The notes below the pieces were generated by a model. The model did not search any database. It was not told where the DNA came from and worked only from the letters and a program-made list of their open reading frames with translations. This document shows, piece by piece, positions 15,992 through 24,441 of a stretch of DNA of 64,000 nt. Within the stretch, counting starts at the first letter, position 1, and each line of letters begins with the position of its first letter. A program made the translations under genes and the position numbers. This DNA comes from Hymenobacter aerophilus DSM 13606 (GTDB lineage: Bacteria; Bacteroidota; Bacteroidia; Cytophagales; Hymenobacteraceae): NCBI RefSeq assembly GCF_000382225.1, contig NZ_KB907803.1:124001-188000 (forward strand). The letters run 5' to 3'.

Positions 15992-17026
15992 CTAGGCCTT
16001 TGGCAGCTCCGGCGCGCCAAGCGCCGCATCCAGTTCTTCCGATGTGGGCAGGCTTCGGCGCAGCTCGGCGGGCAGGGCCCGCGTAAGCTGCCATTCGGCC
16101 ACGCCAATTGGCTGACTCAGCCCGCGTAGTGCGTACTCAGCCACCACCCGGTTCTGGCTCTTGCACAATACCAGCCCGATGGTGGGCTGGTCGGTCGGGT
16201 GGCGCAGCAGCTCATCGGCCGCCGACAAGTAGAAATTCATCTTGCCGCTGTCCTCGGGCTTAAATTCGCCCATCTTCAGGTCGATGATAACAAAGCACCG
16301 CAGCTTGAGGTGATAGAATACCAGGTCTAAGTAGTAGTCCTGCCCGCCGACCTCCAAATGGTATTGGCTGCCTACTAGCGCGAAGCCCTTGCCCAACTCC
16401 AGCAGAAACGAGCGTACATGCGCGAGCAGGCCCCGCTCCAAGTCTCGCTCCTGCGCCTCGGGCCCCAGCGAGAGGAAGTCAAACGTGTACGGGTCCTTCA
16501 AAATCTGCTGTGCCAACTCTGATTGCTGCGCGGGCAGCGTGCGGCTGAAGTTGCTTACTGCCCGTCCCTGCCGGTGGTAGAGGCCGCTTTCCACCTGCAC
16601 GGCCAGTACGTTGCGGCTCCAGCCGTTTTCAATAGTCTGCTGCACGTACCACGCCCTTTCGGCCGGGTCTTTCACCTTATCCAGCAACAGGCAGTTATGG
16701 AACCACGGAATTTGTGCAGCAGCCTGCTGCACAATTGCCAGCTCCGGCCAGGCTACGGCAAAAGCCCGCATATACTTGAGGTTGCGGGGTGAGAACCCCG
16801 ACGCTTCCGGAAACTCCTGCCGCAGGTCCTGGGCCAGCTGCCCAATCACCTTGGCGCCCCAGCCCTGCTGCTGCTGCCGCTGCAGAATCTGCCGGCCAAT
16901 ATGCCAGTACAGTTGCACCAGCTCCGAGTTCACGGCCAGCGCCGCCCGCACCTGCGTTGCGCGGATATGGCCCTTCAGTTCCGCCAGGAACTGTGGATAG
17001 TCAGACGGTAGCGGGAGTATAGCCAT
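15992..17026 (-). CDS. DUF1016 (YhcG-type) PD-(D/E)XK nuclease
   Basis: 344 residues, the normal length. N-terminal DUF1016 helical domain with L-Y-W-H-I-G-R-Q-I (39-47) and G-F-S-P-R-N-L-K-Y-M-R (77-87); C-terminal nuclease domain with D-Y-Y-L-D-L-V-F-Y-H (Asp234) and I-I-D-L-K-M-G-E-F (Asp249, Lys251, Glu254), giving an intact active site. Members of this family are often found in restriction and defence islands; their targets are poorly known. Divergent from the HipA-like gene, with an 83-nt shared intergenic region. Confidence 0.85.
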   Translation of the reverse strand: MAILPLPSDYPQFLAELKGHIRATQVRAALAVNSELVQLYWHIGRQILQRQQQQGWGAKVIGQLAQDLRQEFPEASGFSPRNLKYMRAFAVAWPELAIVQQAAAQIPWFHNCLLLDKVKDPAERAWYVQQTIENGWSRNVLAVQVESGLYHRQGRAVSNFSRTLPAQQSELAQQILKDPYTFDFLSLGPEAQERDLERGLLAHVRSFLLELGKGFALVGSQYHLEVGGQDYYLDLVFYHLKLRCFVIIDLKMGEFKPEDSGKMNFYLSAADELLRHPTDQPTIGLVLCKSQNRVVAEYALRGLSQPIGVAEWQLTRALPAELRRSLPTSEELDAALGAPELPKA

Positions 17027-17109
17027 GGGACGAATAAAGTAAGGGAGTACTGGCCGTATGATTGCGGCTTTGTTCCGAACTTACCGGCTCATAAAGCTAC
17101 GAGCCATCC

Positions 17110-17907
17110 TTGCTTCCTGTCTATTCCGCGGTTTCCTTTAATGGTCTGATGCCCGGCGGGGGCACCCGGCCGTGGGCCGTACGGGTGCAGGAAGGGCCTG
17201 GCGGCAAGCTGAGCCCATTCGTGGTCAAGCTGTTCAAGGCCTCGCACCTCGACCAGCATCCGCACCTCGCCGCCGAAGTATTTGGCTCCGTGCTGGCCGA
17301 TATGTTCGACCTGCCCCGCCCCGACCCGGCCCTGATAGAATTCTCTCCGGCTTTCCGGGATACGCTCAACGAGCCGCAACAACAGCAGCTGGCCGAAACA
17401 GCCCCTGGTTTGTTGTTCGGCTGCCGCCTGGTAGAGGGGCCGTACGCCTATTCCCGCTCCCTGCCGCTGAAAAAGCTGGAGGAGTACGACATGGAGACCA
17501 TCTATGGCTTCGACAACCTCATCCTCAATACCGACCGCCGCCCCAATAAGCCCAACCTGCTCATGACCAATGACGAGGAGGCGGTTCTGATTGACCACGA
17601 GCTGTCCCTGTCCGGCATTGCGCGGGCTCTCAGTAATTTAAGTGCCGGGTATTGGGAACACTTGTACCAGCAGCATCTGTTCTATGCTCCCCTGAAGGCC
17701 CGCGGGCCGGCCGCCACCGCTGCTGCTTTCAATACCTTCACCGAGTACCTGCGCGGCCTCAACCCCGCTTTGCTACTGCCGTACCACCACCAGCTGGCCG
17801 ACCTGAATTGCTCGTTGCCCGACTTCGACCTATTCCTGGACTACCTTCGTTACCAAAAGGCGAATGCCGGTCAGTTCCAGACGCTGCTACGCCAAACCCT
17901 TGTATGA
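17110..17907 (+). CDS. HipA-like kinase domain protein
   Basis: 265 residues. It begins at TTG (17110); an in-frame TAA at 17092 rules out a longer form, and the start L-P-V-Y-S-A-V-S-F-N-G-x-M-P-G-G fits the family. Kinase-like elements: F-V-V-K-L-F (Lys40), A-E-V-F-G-S-V-L-A (55-63), G-F-D-N-L-I-L-N-T-D-R-R-x-x-K-P-N-L-L (133-151, Asp142), L-I-D-H-E (Asp162). This is a short stand-alone HipA-type kinase without HipB. The stop codon overlaps the next ATG (ATGA), so it is coupled to the DUF3037 gene, a pairing known from other bacteria. Substrate unknown. Confidence 0.75.
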   Translation: MLPVYSAVSFNGLMPGGGTRPWAVRVQEGPGGKLSPFVVKLFKASHLDQHPHLAAEVFGSVLADMFDLPRPDPALIEFSPAFRDTLNEPQQQQLAETAPGLLFGCRLVEGPYAYSRSLPLKKLEEYDMETIYGFDNLILNTDRRPNKPNLLMTNDEEAVLIDHELSLSGIARALSNLSAGYWEHLYQQHLFYAPLKARGPAATAAAFNTFTEYLRGLNPALLLPYHHQLADLNCSLPDFDLFLDYLRYQKANAGQFQTLLRQTLV

Positions 17908-18803
17908 ACACGATTTACTTCAACCTGCTCAAATACGTGCACTCTCCCTTTCTCGGGGAGGAGGTGAACGTGGGCATCCTGCTCTGCTTCCCGGAGCAGG
18001 GCCGGCTGGAGTTTCGTTTTCCGGCCAAGTTCAAGCGGCTGCGCAACCTGTACCAGTCTTTTTCGGAGCGGCAGCTGCTCACCTACCTCGATAGCTTCGG
18101 TAAGCGCGTGGCCCGCGCCAACACGGAGTTAAGCCCCACCCGTAGCGCTGAGCAGTACACCGCCTTTATCACCCGCGAGCTGGTGCCCGCCGATGCCACG
18201 GTGCTGCGCTTCGGCCCGCTTACCAAGGCAGTTGTTTGTGCCGATGATGACCCTCAGCAGGTAGCCGACCAGTATTACGAGCTCTACTTTGCCGAAACCC
18301 AGCCCGCGCCCCGCGCCGGCCAGCACAAGCGCGACTCATTCCTGCTCAGTAACTTTCGCCGCCACCTGGAAGCGCACGATGCGGGGGTGTTCCAGCTGCT
18401 GCGCCGCAATGTAGAGGTGCAGGCCGCCGCTACCACGGTGCGGTTCGATTATGCCTGGAAGAATGGCACCGAAAACTTTATCAAGCCGGTAAGCTTCGAT
18501 TTGGCCGACGCCGACGAGGTCAACCGCAAAGCTATTTACACGCACGGCTGGCTGCATCTGCTGACCCCGGTAGCCGAGGCAGGTAACTACCGCTTCGATT
18601 TGCTGCTGGCTTCACCTACCAACCGCAAGCTGCTGCCTGCCTTTGATAAGGCTGTAGAGATTCTCAGCGCTACCGTTGCCCCCAAGCAGCTCATCACGGA
18701 AGGTCGCCGCCTCGAAGAGTATTCCTATAATGCGGCCCGCTACCTACGCCAGCATTATCACGCCGACCCGACAGATCTGTACGCCGAAACACCCTTAGAA
18801 TAG
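17904..18803 (+). CDS. DUF3037 family protein, partner of HipA-like kinase
   Basis: 299 residues. Start ATG at 17904 overlaps the upstream stop (ATGA). The N-terminus Y-F-N-L-L-K-Y-V-H-S-P-F-L-G-E-E-V-N-V-G-I-L-L (5-27) is the DUF3037 hallmark. The remainder is soluble and helical. DUF3037 proteins regularly neighbour small HipA-like kinases; whether they are antitoxin, substrate or adaptor is not established. A strong terminator follows directly, so the two genes form a closed operon. Confidence 0.75.
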   Translation: MNTIYFNLLKYVHSPFLGEEVNVGILLCFPEQGRLEFRFPAKFKRLRNLYQSFSERQLLTYLDSFGKRVARANTELSPTRSAEQYTAFITRELVPADATVLRFGPLTKAVVCADDDPQQVADQYYELYFAETQPAPRAGQHKRDSFLLSNFRRHLEAHDAGVFQLLRRNVEVQAAATTVRFDYAWKNGTENFIKPVSFDLADADEVNRKAIYTHGWLHLLTPVAEAGNYRFDLLLASPTNRKLLPAFDKAVEILSATVAPKQLITEGRRLEEYSYNAARYLRQHYHADPTDLYAETPLE

Positions 18804-18827
18804 CCCCGCTCAACGGGGCTTTTTTGT
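18802..18827 (+). terminator. Terminator of the HipA/DUF3037 operon
   Basis: AGCCCCG-ctcaa-CGGGGCT stem-loop followed by TTTTTG, starting inside the stop codon of the DUF3037 gene. Confidence 0.85.
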
Positions 18828-18901
18828 GCCTGTGTAGCGGCGTGCGATAAGCGATAATTGTCCGATAACGCCATCAAGCCCTGCAACGGCAGATTACGAA
18901 A

Positions 18902-18935
18902 AAAACCGCCCTCCGAATTAGCAGAGGACGGTTTT
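18902..18935 (-). terminator. Terminator of the 18986-20322 minus-strand genes
   Basis: Stem AAAACCGCCCTC / GAGGACGGTTTT with a 10-nt loop; read on the minus strand it ends in a T-run. It lies 50 nt beyond the stop of the 153-aa gene. Confidence 0.75.
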
Positions 18936-18985
18936 CCGGTATTTAGTCAGAAGGTGTGATTACAGTACCGAACCGGCATCGGCTT

Positions 18986-19447
18986 CTATTGGTCTGTCGG
19001 CACTTCTTCCGTTTCCCGCGCCACCGCTGACGCTACATCCTTTCCTGGAGCCGCAGCCCTCGCTGTCGGCGCCGACGGTATAATCGGGGTACCCGCAGTT
19101 ACCTCCCCAAACAATGGGTCAGCCGATAGCGGCTGCCCACCGTTGCCATCTGGAATCGGGTTGAATAGCTGCTCTTCCTCGCCCGGTGTACTCTGGCCCA
19201 GCAAGCCCGTCAGCTGGTCGGGTTGCAGCACATCCAGCAGGTCGTGTACCAGCAGCGTCTGGGTGCTCACGTCCACGTTATAGAGCTGGTTGAGCGCGTT
19301 CATCTGTGTGGCCGCGTCTTGGCTGAGCCGTAGCGCGTCGGCCAGCAGCTGGGAGTAGCGCCGGGCCTTCTGGTCCGACCGGGCCCGCTGGCGGATAGCG
19401 CGCTTCATGCGCCGCTTGAATTGGATTTGATAAGCAGTAAGTGCCAT
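18986..19447 (-). CDS. Hypothetical phage-type protein, 153 aa
   Basis: Start chosen at M-A-L-T-A-Y-Q-I-Q-F (19447); the frame stays open upstream only because it crosses a low-complexity hairpin repeat. The protein has a basic N-terminus (K-R-R-M-K-R-A-I-R-Q-R-A-R), an amphipathic helical middle (L-L-A-D-A-L-R-L-S-Q-D) and a Pro/Gly-rich disordered tail. Family not recognised. It is downstream of the 248-aa protein gene and shares its direction and terminator. Confidence 0.5.
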   Translation of the reverse strand: MALTAYQIQFKRRMKRAIRQRARSDQKARRYSQLLADALRLSQDAATQMNALNQLYNVDVSTQTLLVHDLLDVLQPDQLTGLLGQSTPGEEEQLFNPIPDGNGGQPLSADPLFGEVTAGTPIIPSAPTARAAAPGKDVASAVARETEEVPTDQ

Positions 19448-19575
19448 GAGGTAGAGGTTAGACAGGAGAGATGAGAAGTGAGAAAAGTGCCAGATAATTG
19501 AGCAGAAGAGGTGAGGAGCAGAAGTAGGCCGGTAACCGGCTCTCACTTCTCGCTTCTCACCTCTCACTTCTGTCA
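19448..19575. repeat. Low-complexity inverted repeat (GAGAAGTGAG type)
   Basis: Left arm around 19467-19490 (GAGATGAGAAGTGAGAAAAG) and right arm around 19543-19575 (CTCACTTCTCGCTTCTCACC and similar units). It fills exactly the gap between two genes. Same sequence class as the hairpins at 34111, 36318 and 43790. Confidence 0.65.
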
Positions 19576-20322
19576 TCAGGCCACGTACTCAATAGCCAGC
19601 GGGTTCGTGCTGTTGTTATTGAGGGCGTAGAACTTGCCGTTAATCTGCTGGTAGAAGTTGATGCCCACCACGCCCACCACCAGATTAGCCGCCGTCGGGG
19701 CCGCTGGGAAGCTGGCCACCACCGTCTGGTTTACCAGGGCTGCGCTGTTGATGGGCAGAATGCCCAGCGGGGCGGCCACCACGGCCCCGGTGAACGTCAT
19801 CAGCTCCATGTCCAGGTCGGCCGCCGCAAACACTACCTCGAAGTGCGTAGCGCCCTGCGGAGCCGCAATGTCCGAGGCTGGATTCAGTGCCGGGATGCTC
19901 ATGGTCACGTCCGCCCCGTTGCCGGTTAGCTCGTAGGGGAAGTACATGGTCTGCCCAATGCCGGCCCCGGCGTTGAAGTTGAAGCCGAGCAGGGGCGCCG
20001 AGTTGCCCGAGTCGAACACACGCTGGCCCCGGTCGTTCGTGTCGTCGAGGCCGATGACCTCGCGCATCACTTTCGTGAGGCGGGCCGCCACCTGACTGTC
20101 GCTGGCCGAAGCAATAGCCACCCGCAGCGAGTCGCGCAGCAGCTTGCTGTACTTGGCGGCCAGGCCAAACTCGGCCGCGTTTTCGCGGGTCCGTGCCCGG
20201 CTGGGCGAATTGGCGAAAGCCGCCTTATCGCTGGCCGGTTTCTGGGAGATGTTTCCGTTTTTGCTGAACACCAGGCCCCCTACGGTGCCCTGGATGCCAA
20301 TAATGCCCGTCTGACGTGCCAT
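19576..20322 (-). CDS. Conserved phage-island protein of Bacteroidota, 248 aa
   Basis: N-terminal pattern G-I-I-G-I-Q-G-T-V-G-G-L-V-F-S-K-N-G (5-22), then A-R-T-R-E-N-A-A-E-F-G (43-53) and K-L-L-R-D-S-L-R (60-67). From memory this is a recurring uncharacterised Bacteroidota family seen near phage-like genes. The second half is beta-rich with no Cys. No signal peptide. It could be a virion or particle component, but no other structural phage genes (capsid, portal, terminase) are in the window, so its role is open. Confidence 0.6.
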   Translation of the reverse strand: MARQTGIIGIQGTVGGLVFSKNGNISQKPASDKAAFANSPSRARTRENAAEFGLAAKYSKLLRDSLRVAIASASDSQVAARLTKVMREVIGLDDTNDRGQRVFDSGNSAPLLGFNFNAGAGIGQTMYFPYELTGNGADVTMSIPALNPASDIAAPQGATHFEVVFAAADLDMELMTFTGAVVAAPLGILPINSAALVNQTVVASFPAAPTAANLVVGVVGINFYQQINGKFYALNNNSTNPLAIEYVA

Positions 20323-20387
20323 AGTAGTAAGTTGTTAAGGGTTGGAAAATCCGTTGTGCTGTGGCTGCTTGCGCTTGCGCGACGTTG

Positions 20388-20969
20388 CTACCAGGTGCAG
20401 CCCACCCCGTAGCGCCGCTTGTTTTTGTAGTTGAATTTCCGCCACTGGCGCGGCGTGAGCACGCCCACCGCCCCGCACTTCCAGAGCCCGCGCCGGGCAG
20501 CCAAGGCGGAGGCCTGCTGGGCGGCCCGCCCAGGTATCCGGTTGGGGTCCCATGCCCAGGCCCAGCCCCGTACCACCAGCAGCGAGTCCAGCGCCAGGGC
20601 CGGCCCACTGGCTACCAGCAGTCGTATAGTTGCCAGCGTCCGTCCGTACAGGTCCACGCCGCGCCGCCCGAGTAGTACCAGTCGTTCAGGGGTGAGCAGC
20701 CGCGCCACCGAGTCGCCCGCCTGACGCCCGAAGGGCTGGTCTGGTTCTGGTGCGTCCACGCCCAGCAGCCGCACCCGGTACACCACGCTCCCAGCCAGCA
20801 CGTCGTAGGTATCGGCATCCACGACCCGCACCACCCGCCCAACTTCCTCCCTGGGCAGGGTGAGGGTTGGCCTCACAGTAGTCACCACTTGAGCGGCCGC
20901 CTTATTCAATCCGAAACCAGCGGCAACCAGAAGCAACCACCAGCTGATATACAGTGCTTTAACTTTCAT
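20388..20969 (-). CDS. Secreted thermonuclease (SNase-like)
   Basis: 193 residues. Signal peptide about 1-26 (ending A-A-A-Q). SNase fold with the full catalytic set: V-V-D-A-D-T (Asp51, Asp53, Thr54), Y-R-V-R-L-L-G-V-D-A-P-E (Arg67, Asp72, Glu75) and D-L-Y-G-R-T-L-A (Arg110), W-A-W-A-W near 136-140. It should cut DNA or RNA outside the cytoplasm in a calcium-dependent way. Located between the 248-aa protein and a divergent small HTH-like gene inside the island; it could degrade foreign or released DNA. Confidence 0.8.
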   Translation of the reverse strand: MKVKALYISWWLLLVAAGFGLNKAAAQVVTTVRPTLTLPREEVGRVVRVVDADTYDVLAGSVVYRVRLLGVDAPEPDQPFGRQAGDSVARLLTPERLVLLGRRGVDLYGRTLATIRLLVASGPALALDSLLVVRGWAWAWDPNRIPGRAAQQASALAARRGLWKCGAVGVLTPRQWRKFNYKNKRRYGVGCTW

Positions 20970-21039
20970 ATCGCGAACCTACAACCGGCTTTTTACCGTT
21001 GTATATTCGCTTATCCAACTAGCCCCAATTCGCCCCAAC

Positions 21040-21255
21040 ATGCCCCAGGTTTGCCTCTACCCCAAAGACGTTGCCCAGCTCACCGGCACCGGCTACGACG
21101 CCGGCAAGCGCCTGTTGCAGCGCATCCGCACCCAGTTGCGCAAGCCCGCCCGCGCCTACGTTTCCGTCGCCGAGTTCTGCGCTTACACGAGCCTGCCGGA
21201 AGCCGAAGTAGCCGCTGCCCTCAACGCTACGCCAGCGCCACCCAACCGGGGCTAA
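21040..21255 (+). CDS. Small HTH-like protein, 71 aa
   Basis: Pattern L-Y-P-K-D-V-A-Q-L-T-G (6-16), A-G-K-R-L-L-Q-R-I-R-T-Q-L (21-33), V-S-V-A-E-F-C-A-Y-T (41-50) matches, from memory, small Bacteroidota proteins of unknown function that look like a helix-turn-helix plus a second helix pair, similar in build to excisionases. Its gene is followed by a cluster of CTTACAAGTAG sites (21316-21354), which could be its binding target. Confidence 0.6.
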   Translation: MPQVCLYPKDVAQLTGTGYDAGKRLLQRIRTQLRKPARAYVSVAEFCAYTSLPEAEVAAALNATPAPPNRG

Positions 21256-21315
21256 AGGCAGGACGGAGGCAGTCTGCAGGCACCTTATAGCCACCGGTGC
21301 AGGAAGGCACCGTTG

Positions 21316-21354
21316 CTACTTGTAAGTAGCGTTTACAAGTAGACTTACAAGTAG
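21316..21354. repeat. Three CTTACAAGTAG-type sites
   Basis: CTACTTGTAAG (21316-21326, inverted), TTTACAAGTAG (21332-21342) and CTTACAAGTAG (21344-21354). The two direct copies are 12 bp apart and the inverted copy is 5 bp upstream. Such spacing suggests a protein-binding cluster rather than chance. Nothing else is seen in 21256-21548. Confidence 0.6.
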
Positions 21355-21548
21355 GGGCCTCTCACAAAACGAGGAAACAGCCTGCCAGGACCAGACAACT
21401 CTTTTGCCGGGTCACGCATCTGGCAGTAGGTCATAGTGCTTGCGGCCGCGCTTCGTATTCTCTCGCATGCTCACTCCCTGGTGTAGCTGTCCGGGCTTGC
21501 CTGTGGCCTAACTGCCTCTTTCTCTCTTTTACCGCATCTTGCTTGCAG

Positions 21549-22826
21549 ATGAAACTACTTACTATAGCTGCAGGCTTACTGCTGAGCATCACTGCCTCTG
21601 GACAGGATATCCGTTCCTATGTGACGGCGAATACGGTGCAAATTGCCACGCTTGATGCCGCCACCGACGACTACGCCGATTTAGCGGCCGTGGGCGAGGC
21701 CATTGGCGAGGCCCGGGTCGTCATGCTGGGAGAGCAGGACCACGGCGACGGCCCGGCATTCCAGGCGAAAACGCGCCTGATAAAGTACCTGCACGAGCGC
21801 AAGGGCTTCACCGTCCTGGCCTTTGAGAGTGACTTCTACGGCCTGACAATGGGATGGGACCAGTTGGCCAGGCAACCCGATTCTATCCGGCACTTTTTGC
21901 AGCGGAATATCTTTCCCATCTGGACGCGCAGCGCGGACTGTCGCTACCTGTTTGAGCAGTACATCCCGCAAAGCCTTCAAACTGCCAACCCGCTCCAGGT
22001 GAGTGGCTTCGATTCGCAGCTGTATCTTGACTACAGCTACTTGCACCTGCGCGCAGACCTGGACCACTACCTGACTGGCTCGGGTATCGTCGGCAGATTT
22101 GCCTCCCCGGCCGCCTACCAGCAGTTTCTGGCGGCAGTGCAGGGGCTGATGGTGAAGCAGCGTACGAATACGCCCGGCGCATTCTCCTCTGCTATGGGCA
22201 AAGCCCTGGAAAAGGGCCTGCAGCTGATTAGCCAGGCCCAGCTTGCTACCCACGATACTTCCGGCTGGCCGCGCATAATCGCCAGCGTGCAGGCGTCCGT
22301 TGCGAAGAGTTACCCGCTGCTGGCCCGGGATAAGGCAATGGCCGATAACCTGAAGTATCTGGTAGCTACGCGGTATAAGGATGCTAAAGTCATTGTCTGG
22401 GCCGCCAATGCCCATATCATGCGCTATCCGGACCAGCAACCAGGCAAAGGCAGGGCTTTCGACCTGGTAATCCGCAACAAGATGGGCACGTATTTTACGC
22501 AGGACCCGCAGTGGGCCCGGCAAACGTACGTGCTGGGCTTTGCTTCGTATCAGGGTACCGCCGGCCGGCTAACCATGGCCGCGCCGTATACCGTTCCGTT
22601 GCCGGAGAAGGATGGCCTGGAAACCTGGATACCCGCGGGCATTTCCTACGGCTTTCTTGATTTCACGCCCTACAACAAGCAATTCAACCATCCAACGGCC
22701 CCCTTCTCGCTGAAAAGCCCTGGTCATTTCCTGCCCCCGGCCCCTATTCCTCCGCTTGCGTGGAATTTAGCGTACGACGGCCTGTTTTTTATCCGTGAGA
22801 TGCAGGCGACGAAAAAAGCCGACTAG
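21549..22826 (+). CDS. Erythromycin esterase-like hydrolase, secreted
   Basis: 425 residues. ATG at 21549 gives a signal peptide M-K-L-L-T-I-A-A-G-L-L-L-S-I-T-A-S-G-Q. Key residues of the erythromycin esterase/EreA-like family are present: G-E-Q-D-H-G (Glu62, His65), A-F-E-S-D-F-Y (Glu93), and a C-terminal W-A-A-N-A-H-I motif. Family members include macrolide esterases, but many only share the fold, so resistance cannot be assumed. Periplasmic location is predicted. It stands alone, just inside the integrase end of the island, a typical cargo position. Confidence 0.75.
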   Translation: MKLLTIAAGLLLSITASGQDIRSYVTANTVQIATLDAATDDYADLAAVGEAIGEARVVMLGEQDHGDGPAFQAKTRLIKYLHERKGFTVLAFESDFYGLTMGWDQLARQPDSIRHFLQRNIFPIWTRSADCRYLFEQYIPQSLQTANPLQVSGFDSQLYLDYSYLHLRADLDHYLTGSGIVGRFASPAAYQQFLAAVQGLMVKQRTNTPGAFSSAMGKALEKGLQLISQAQLATHDTSGWPRIIASVQASVAKSYPLLARDKAMADNLKYLVATRYKDAKVIVWAANAHIMRYPDQQPGKGRAFDLVIRNKMGTYFTQDPQWARQTYVLGFASYQGTAGRLTMAAPYTVPLPEKDGLETWIPAGISYGFLDFTPYNKQFNHPTAPFSLKSPGHFLPPAPIPPLAWNLAYDGLFFIREMQATKKAD

Positions 22827-22963
22827 ACGTTGACCGCTTTGCCTGTGCCTGACTTGGCTGCTAGCAGAAACCTGCCACACAAACTGGCTTTGTACCAGCT
22901 TTTAGGTCCGATACCGTAACGTGCTATTTTTTGCTTTCCGGGAGCATCCTAAGCCAACGCCCA

Positions 22964-24292
22964 TTACCCCACCGGCTCTTTATCGTACCACTCGCCCAGG
23001 ATAGCCTGCCAGGCCTCCAGCACCGCCGGGGCCAGCAGCCGGGCTTTGTCCTTGGCATAGCGGTCCGTCACGTCTTCCTCCGCGTGCCCAAGCACCAGCT
23101 TAGCCAAAGCCTTATTGCCGTTGCCTGCCTGCTTGAGCAGCGTGCCGGCCGTGTGCCGCGCCGTATGCGTGCCGATGACCTGATGAACCGGCCGCCAGTT
23201 GTGCACCACCTTGCCGCCCGTAATCAGCCGGTCGTCCCACTCCCGGTTCAGGCCGGCCTGCTGGGCCACCTGCTTAATCCATTCGCCCCGCTGCTGCCAG
23301 GTGCGGGCCGGAAACTGCCAGCCCCACCGTTCCCCAATGCGCACGGCAATAGGAGGGAGGGGCACCGCCGCATCGTTGCCCGTCTTGCCCTGCGCGTGCA
23401 GCAGCGCCGGCACCGAAGTGCCATCGGCCAGGGGCAGAGTAATTCGCTCGCGCTTGTCGAACTTCTCCAGGTCCTCGTAGCGCCGCCCGCTGAAGAGTTG
23501 AAACAGCCATCGGTCCCGCTCCTCGGCCAAGTGCTCTTCCGTCGGCTTCCACGCAATCAGCTGCCGCACCTCTTCAATCTCCAGGTCCAGCTGCGGCGCG
23601 TTCTTGGCCGAGTACTGCAGCCAGGGCATATCCGCCTTCAGGCCCAGCTGCTCCAGGCACTTGCGCAGGCCGGTGAAATGCACCTTGATGGTGGCGTCCG
23701 ATTTCTGCAAATCCAGCAGGTGCTGCTGATATTCCTTGGCTACTTTCTGCGTCACCTGGTCGGGGCGCAGGTCGGGCTGCCAGCTTTCCATCATCGTGGC
23801 CAGCTGGTCGTACTTGCGCAGCGAGTCCTTGCCCAGGTTGCGGTTCTGCTCCTTCCACTCCTCCAGCACCTGCCGGAACGTGGGGCTCTCACTCACCTTC
23901 GGCGCCGCCGACGCTACGGCCTTGGCCTGGGCTTTCGGGAACAGCTCGGCAAGCAGCGCCGCCTTCTCTACTTTCTGAAACGGAGCCGCGTCGAAGAGTC
24001 GGTTGAAGGCTGCCAGAATATCCCGCTCCCAGTCACTGAGCCGGCCGTTGAGGGCCACAGAGTCATCGTGGTTACGCTGCACCCGGCCCATCTTGGCGCT
24101 CCACAACTCTTCCGGCTGCCCGTTTTTGCCCAGGTGCTGCGGCAGCACCCGCTCCCCGGTGTTCTCCTGGATTTCCTGCCCGTGCCAGCGCGCCGTGAGC
24201 CGCAGCGGGCAGTAGCCCTGCTTATCGGCCTCGGCCAGTCGCGGATGCAGGCGGATGCTTATCTTCCTTTTGAACTGCTTTGACTGGTCCAT
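22964..24292 (-). CDS. Tyrosine recombinase / island integrase
   Basis: 442 residues. N-terminal arm-binding part (I-S-I-R-L-H-P-R, 11-18), SAM-like core-binding domain (about 130-225), and catalytic domain with the Arg in L-F-S-G-R-R-Y-E-D-L (about 268), H-T-A-R-H-T (about 378) and L-G-H-A-x-x-x-V-T-D-R-Y (Tyr about 411). All catalytic residues are present. The gene sits 187 nt from the 3' end of tRNA-Asn and points away from it, the usual layout for an element inserted in the tRNA 3' end and extending to lower coordinates. Confidence 0.9.
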   Translation of the reverse strand: MDQSKQFKRKISIRLHPRLAEADKQGYCPLRLTARWHGQEIQENTGERVLPQHLGKNGQPEELWSAKMGRVQRNHDDSVALNGRLSDWERDILAAFNRLFDAAPFQKVEKAALLAELFPKAQAKAVASAAPKVSESPTFRQVLEEWKEQNRNLGKDSLRKYDQLATMMESWQPDLRPDQVTQKVAKEYQQHLLDLQKSDATIKVHFTGLRKCLEQLGLKADMPWLQYSAKNAPQLDLEIEEVRQLIAWKPTEEHLAEERDRWLFQLFSGRRYEDLEKFDKRERITLPLADGTSVPALLHAQGKTGNDAAVPLPPIAVRIGERWGWQFPARTWQQRGEWIKQVAQQAGLNREWDDRLITGGKVVHNWRPVHQVIGTHTARHTAGTLLKQAGNGNKALAKLVLGHAEEDVTDRYAKDKARLLAPAVLEAWQAILGEWYDKEPVG

Positions 24293-24441
24293 CGGTCGGG
24301 ATAATAGCAGGGTGTCGCCCTGGCTTTCGCCTCGGTTTCCGCCCTGGTTTTCTTCCTAAGGTAGTCTGAGATTATCGGATAGTCAAGCTAAATCCGCAAC
24401 CAAATGTGCCCTGACGGCAACCAAACCGCTATAAACGCAAA

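Noticed and set aside
21316..21354. CRISPR-like repeat
   Set aside because: Only three 11-bp units, one inverted, spacers of 1-5 nt and no cas genes.
1..22963. Second attachment site (copy of the tRNA-Asn 3' end)
   Set aside because: I looked for GGCTCGAACC-type copies by eye and found none; it may lie left of the window or be too short to see.
22931..24283. 450-codon open frame on the plus strand
   Set aside because: Antisense shadow of the integrase gene; the product is Leu/Arg/Gln-rich without motifs.
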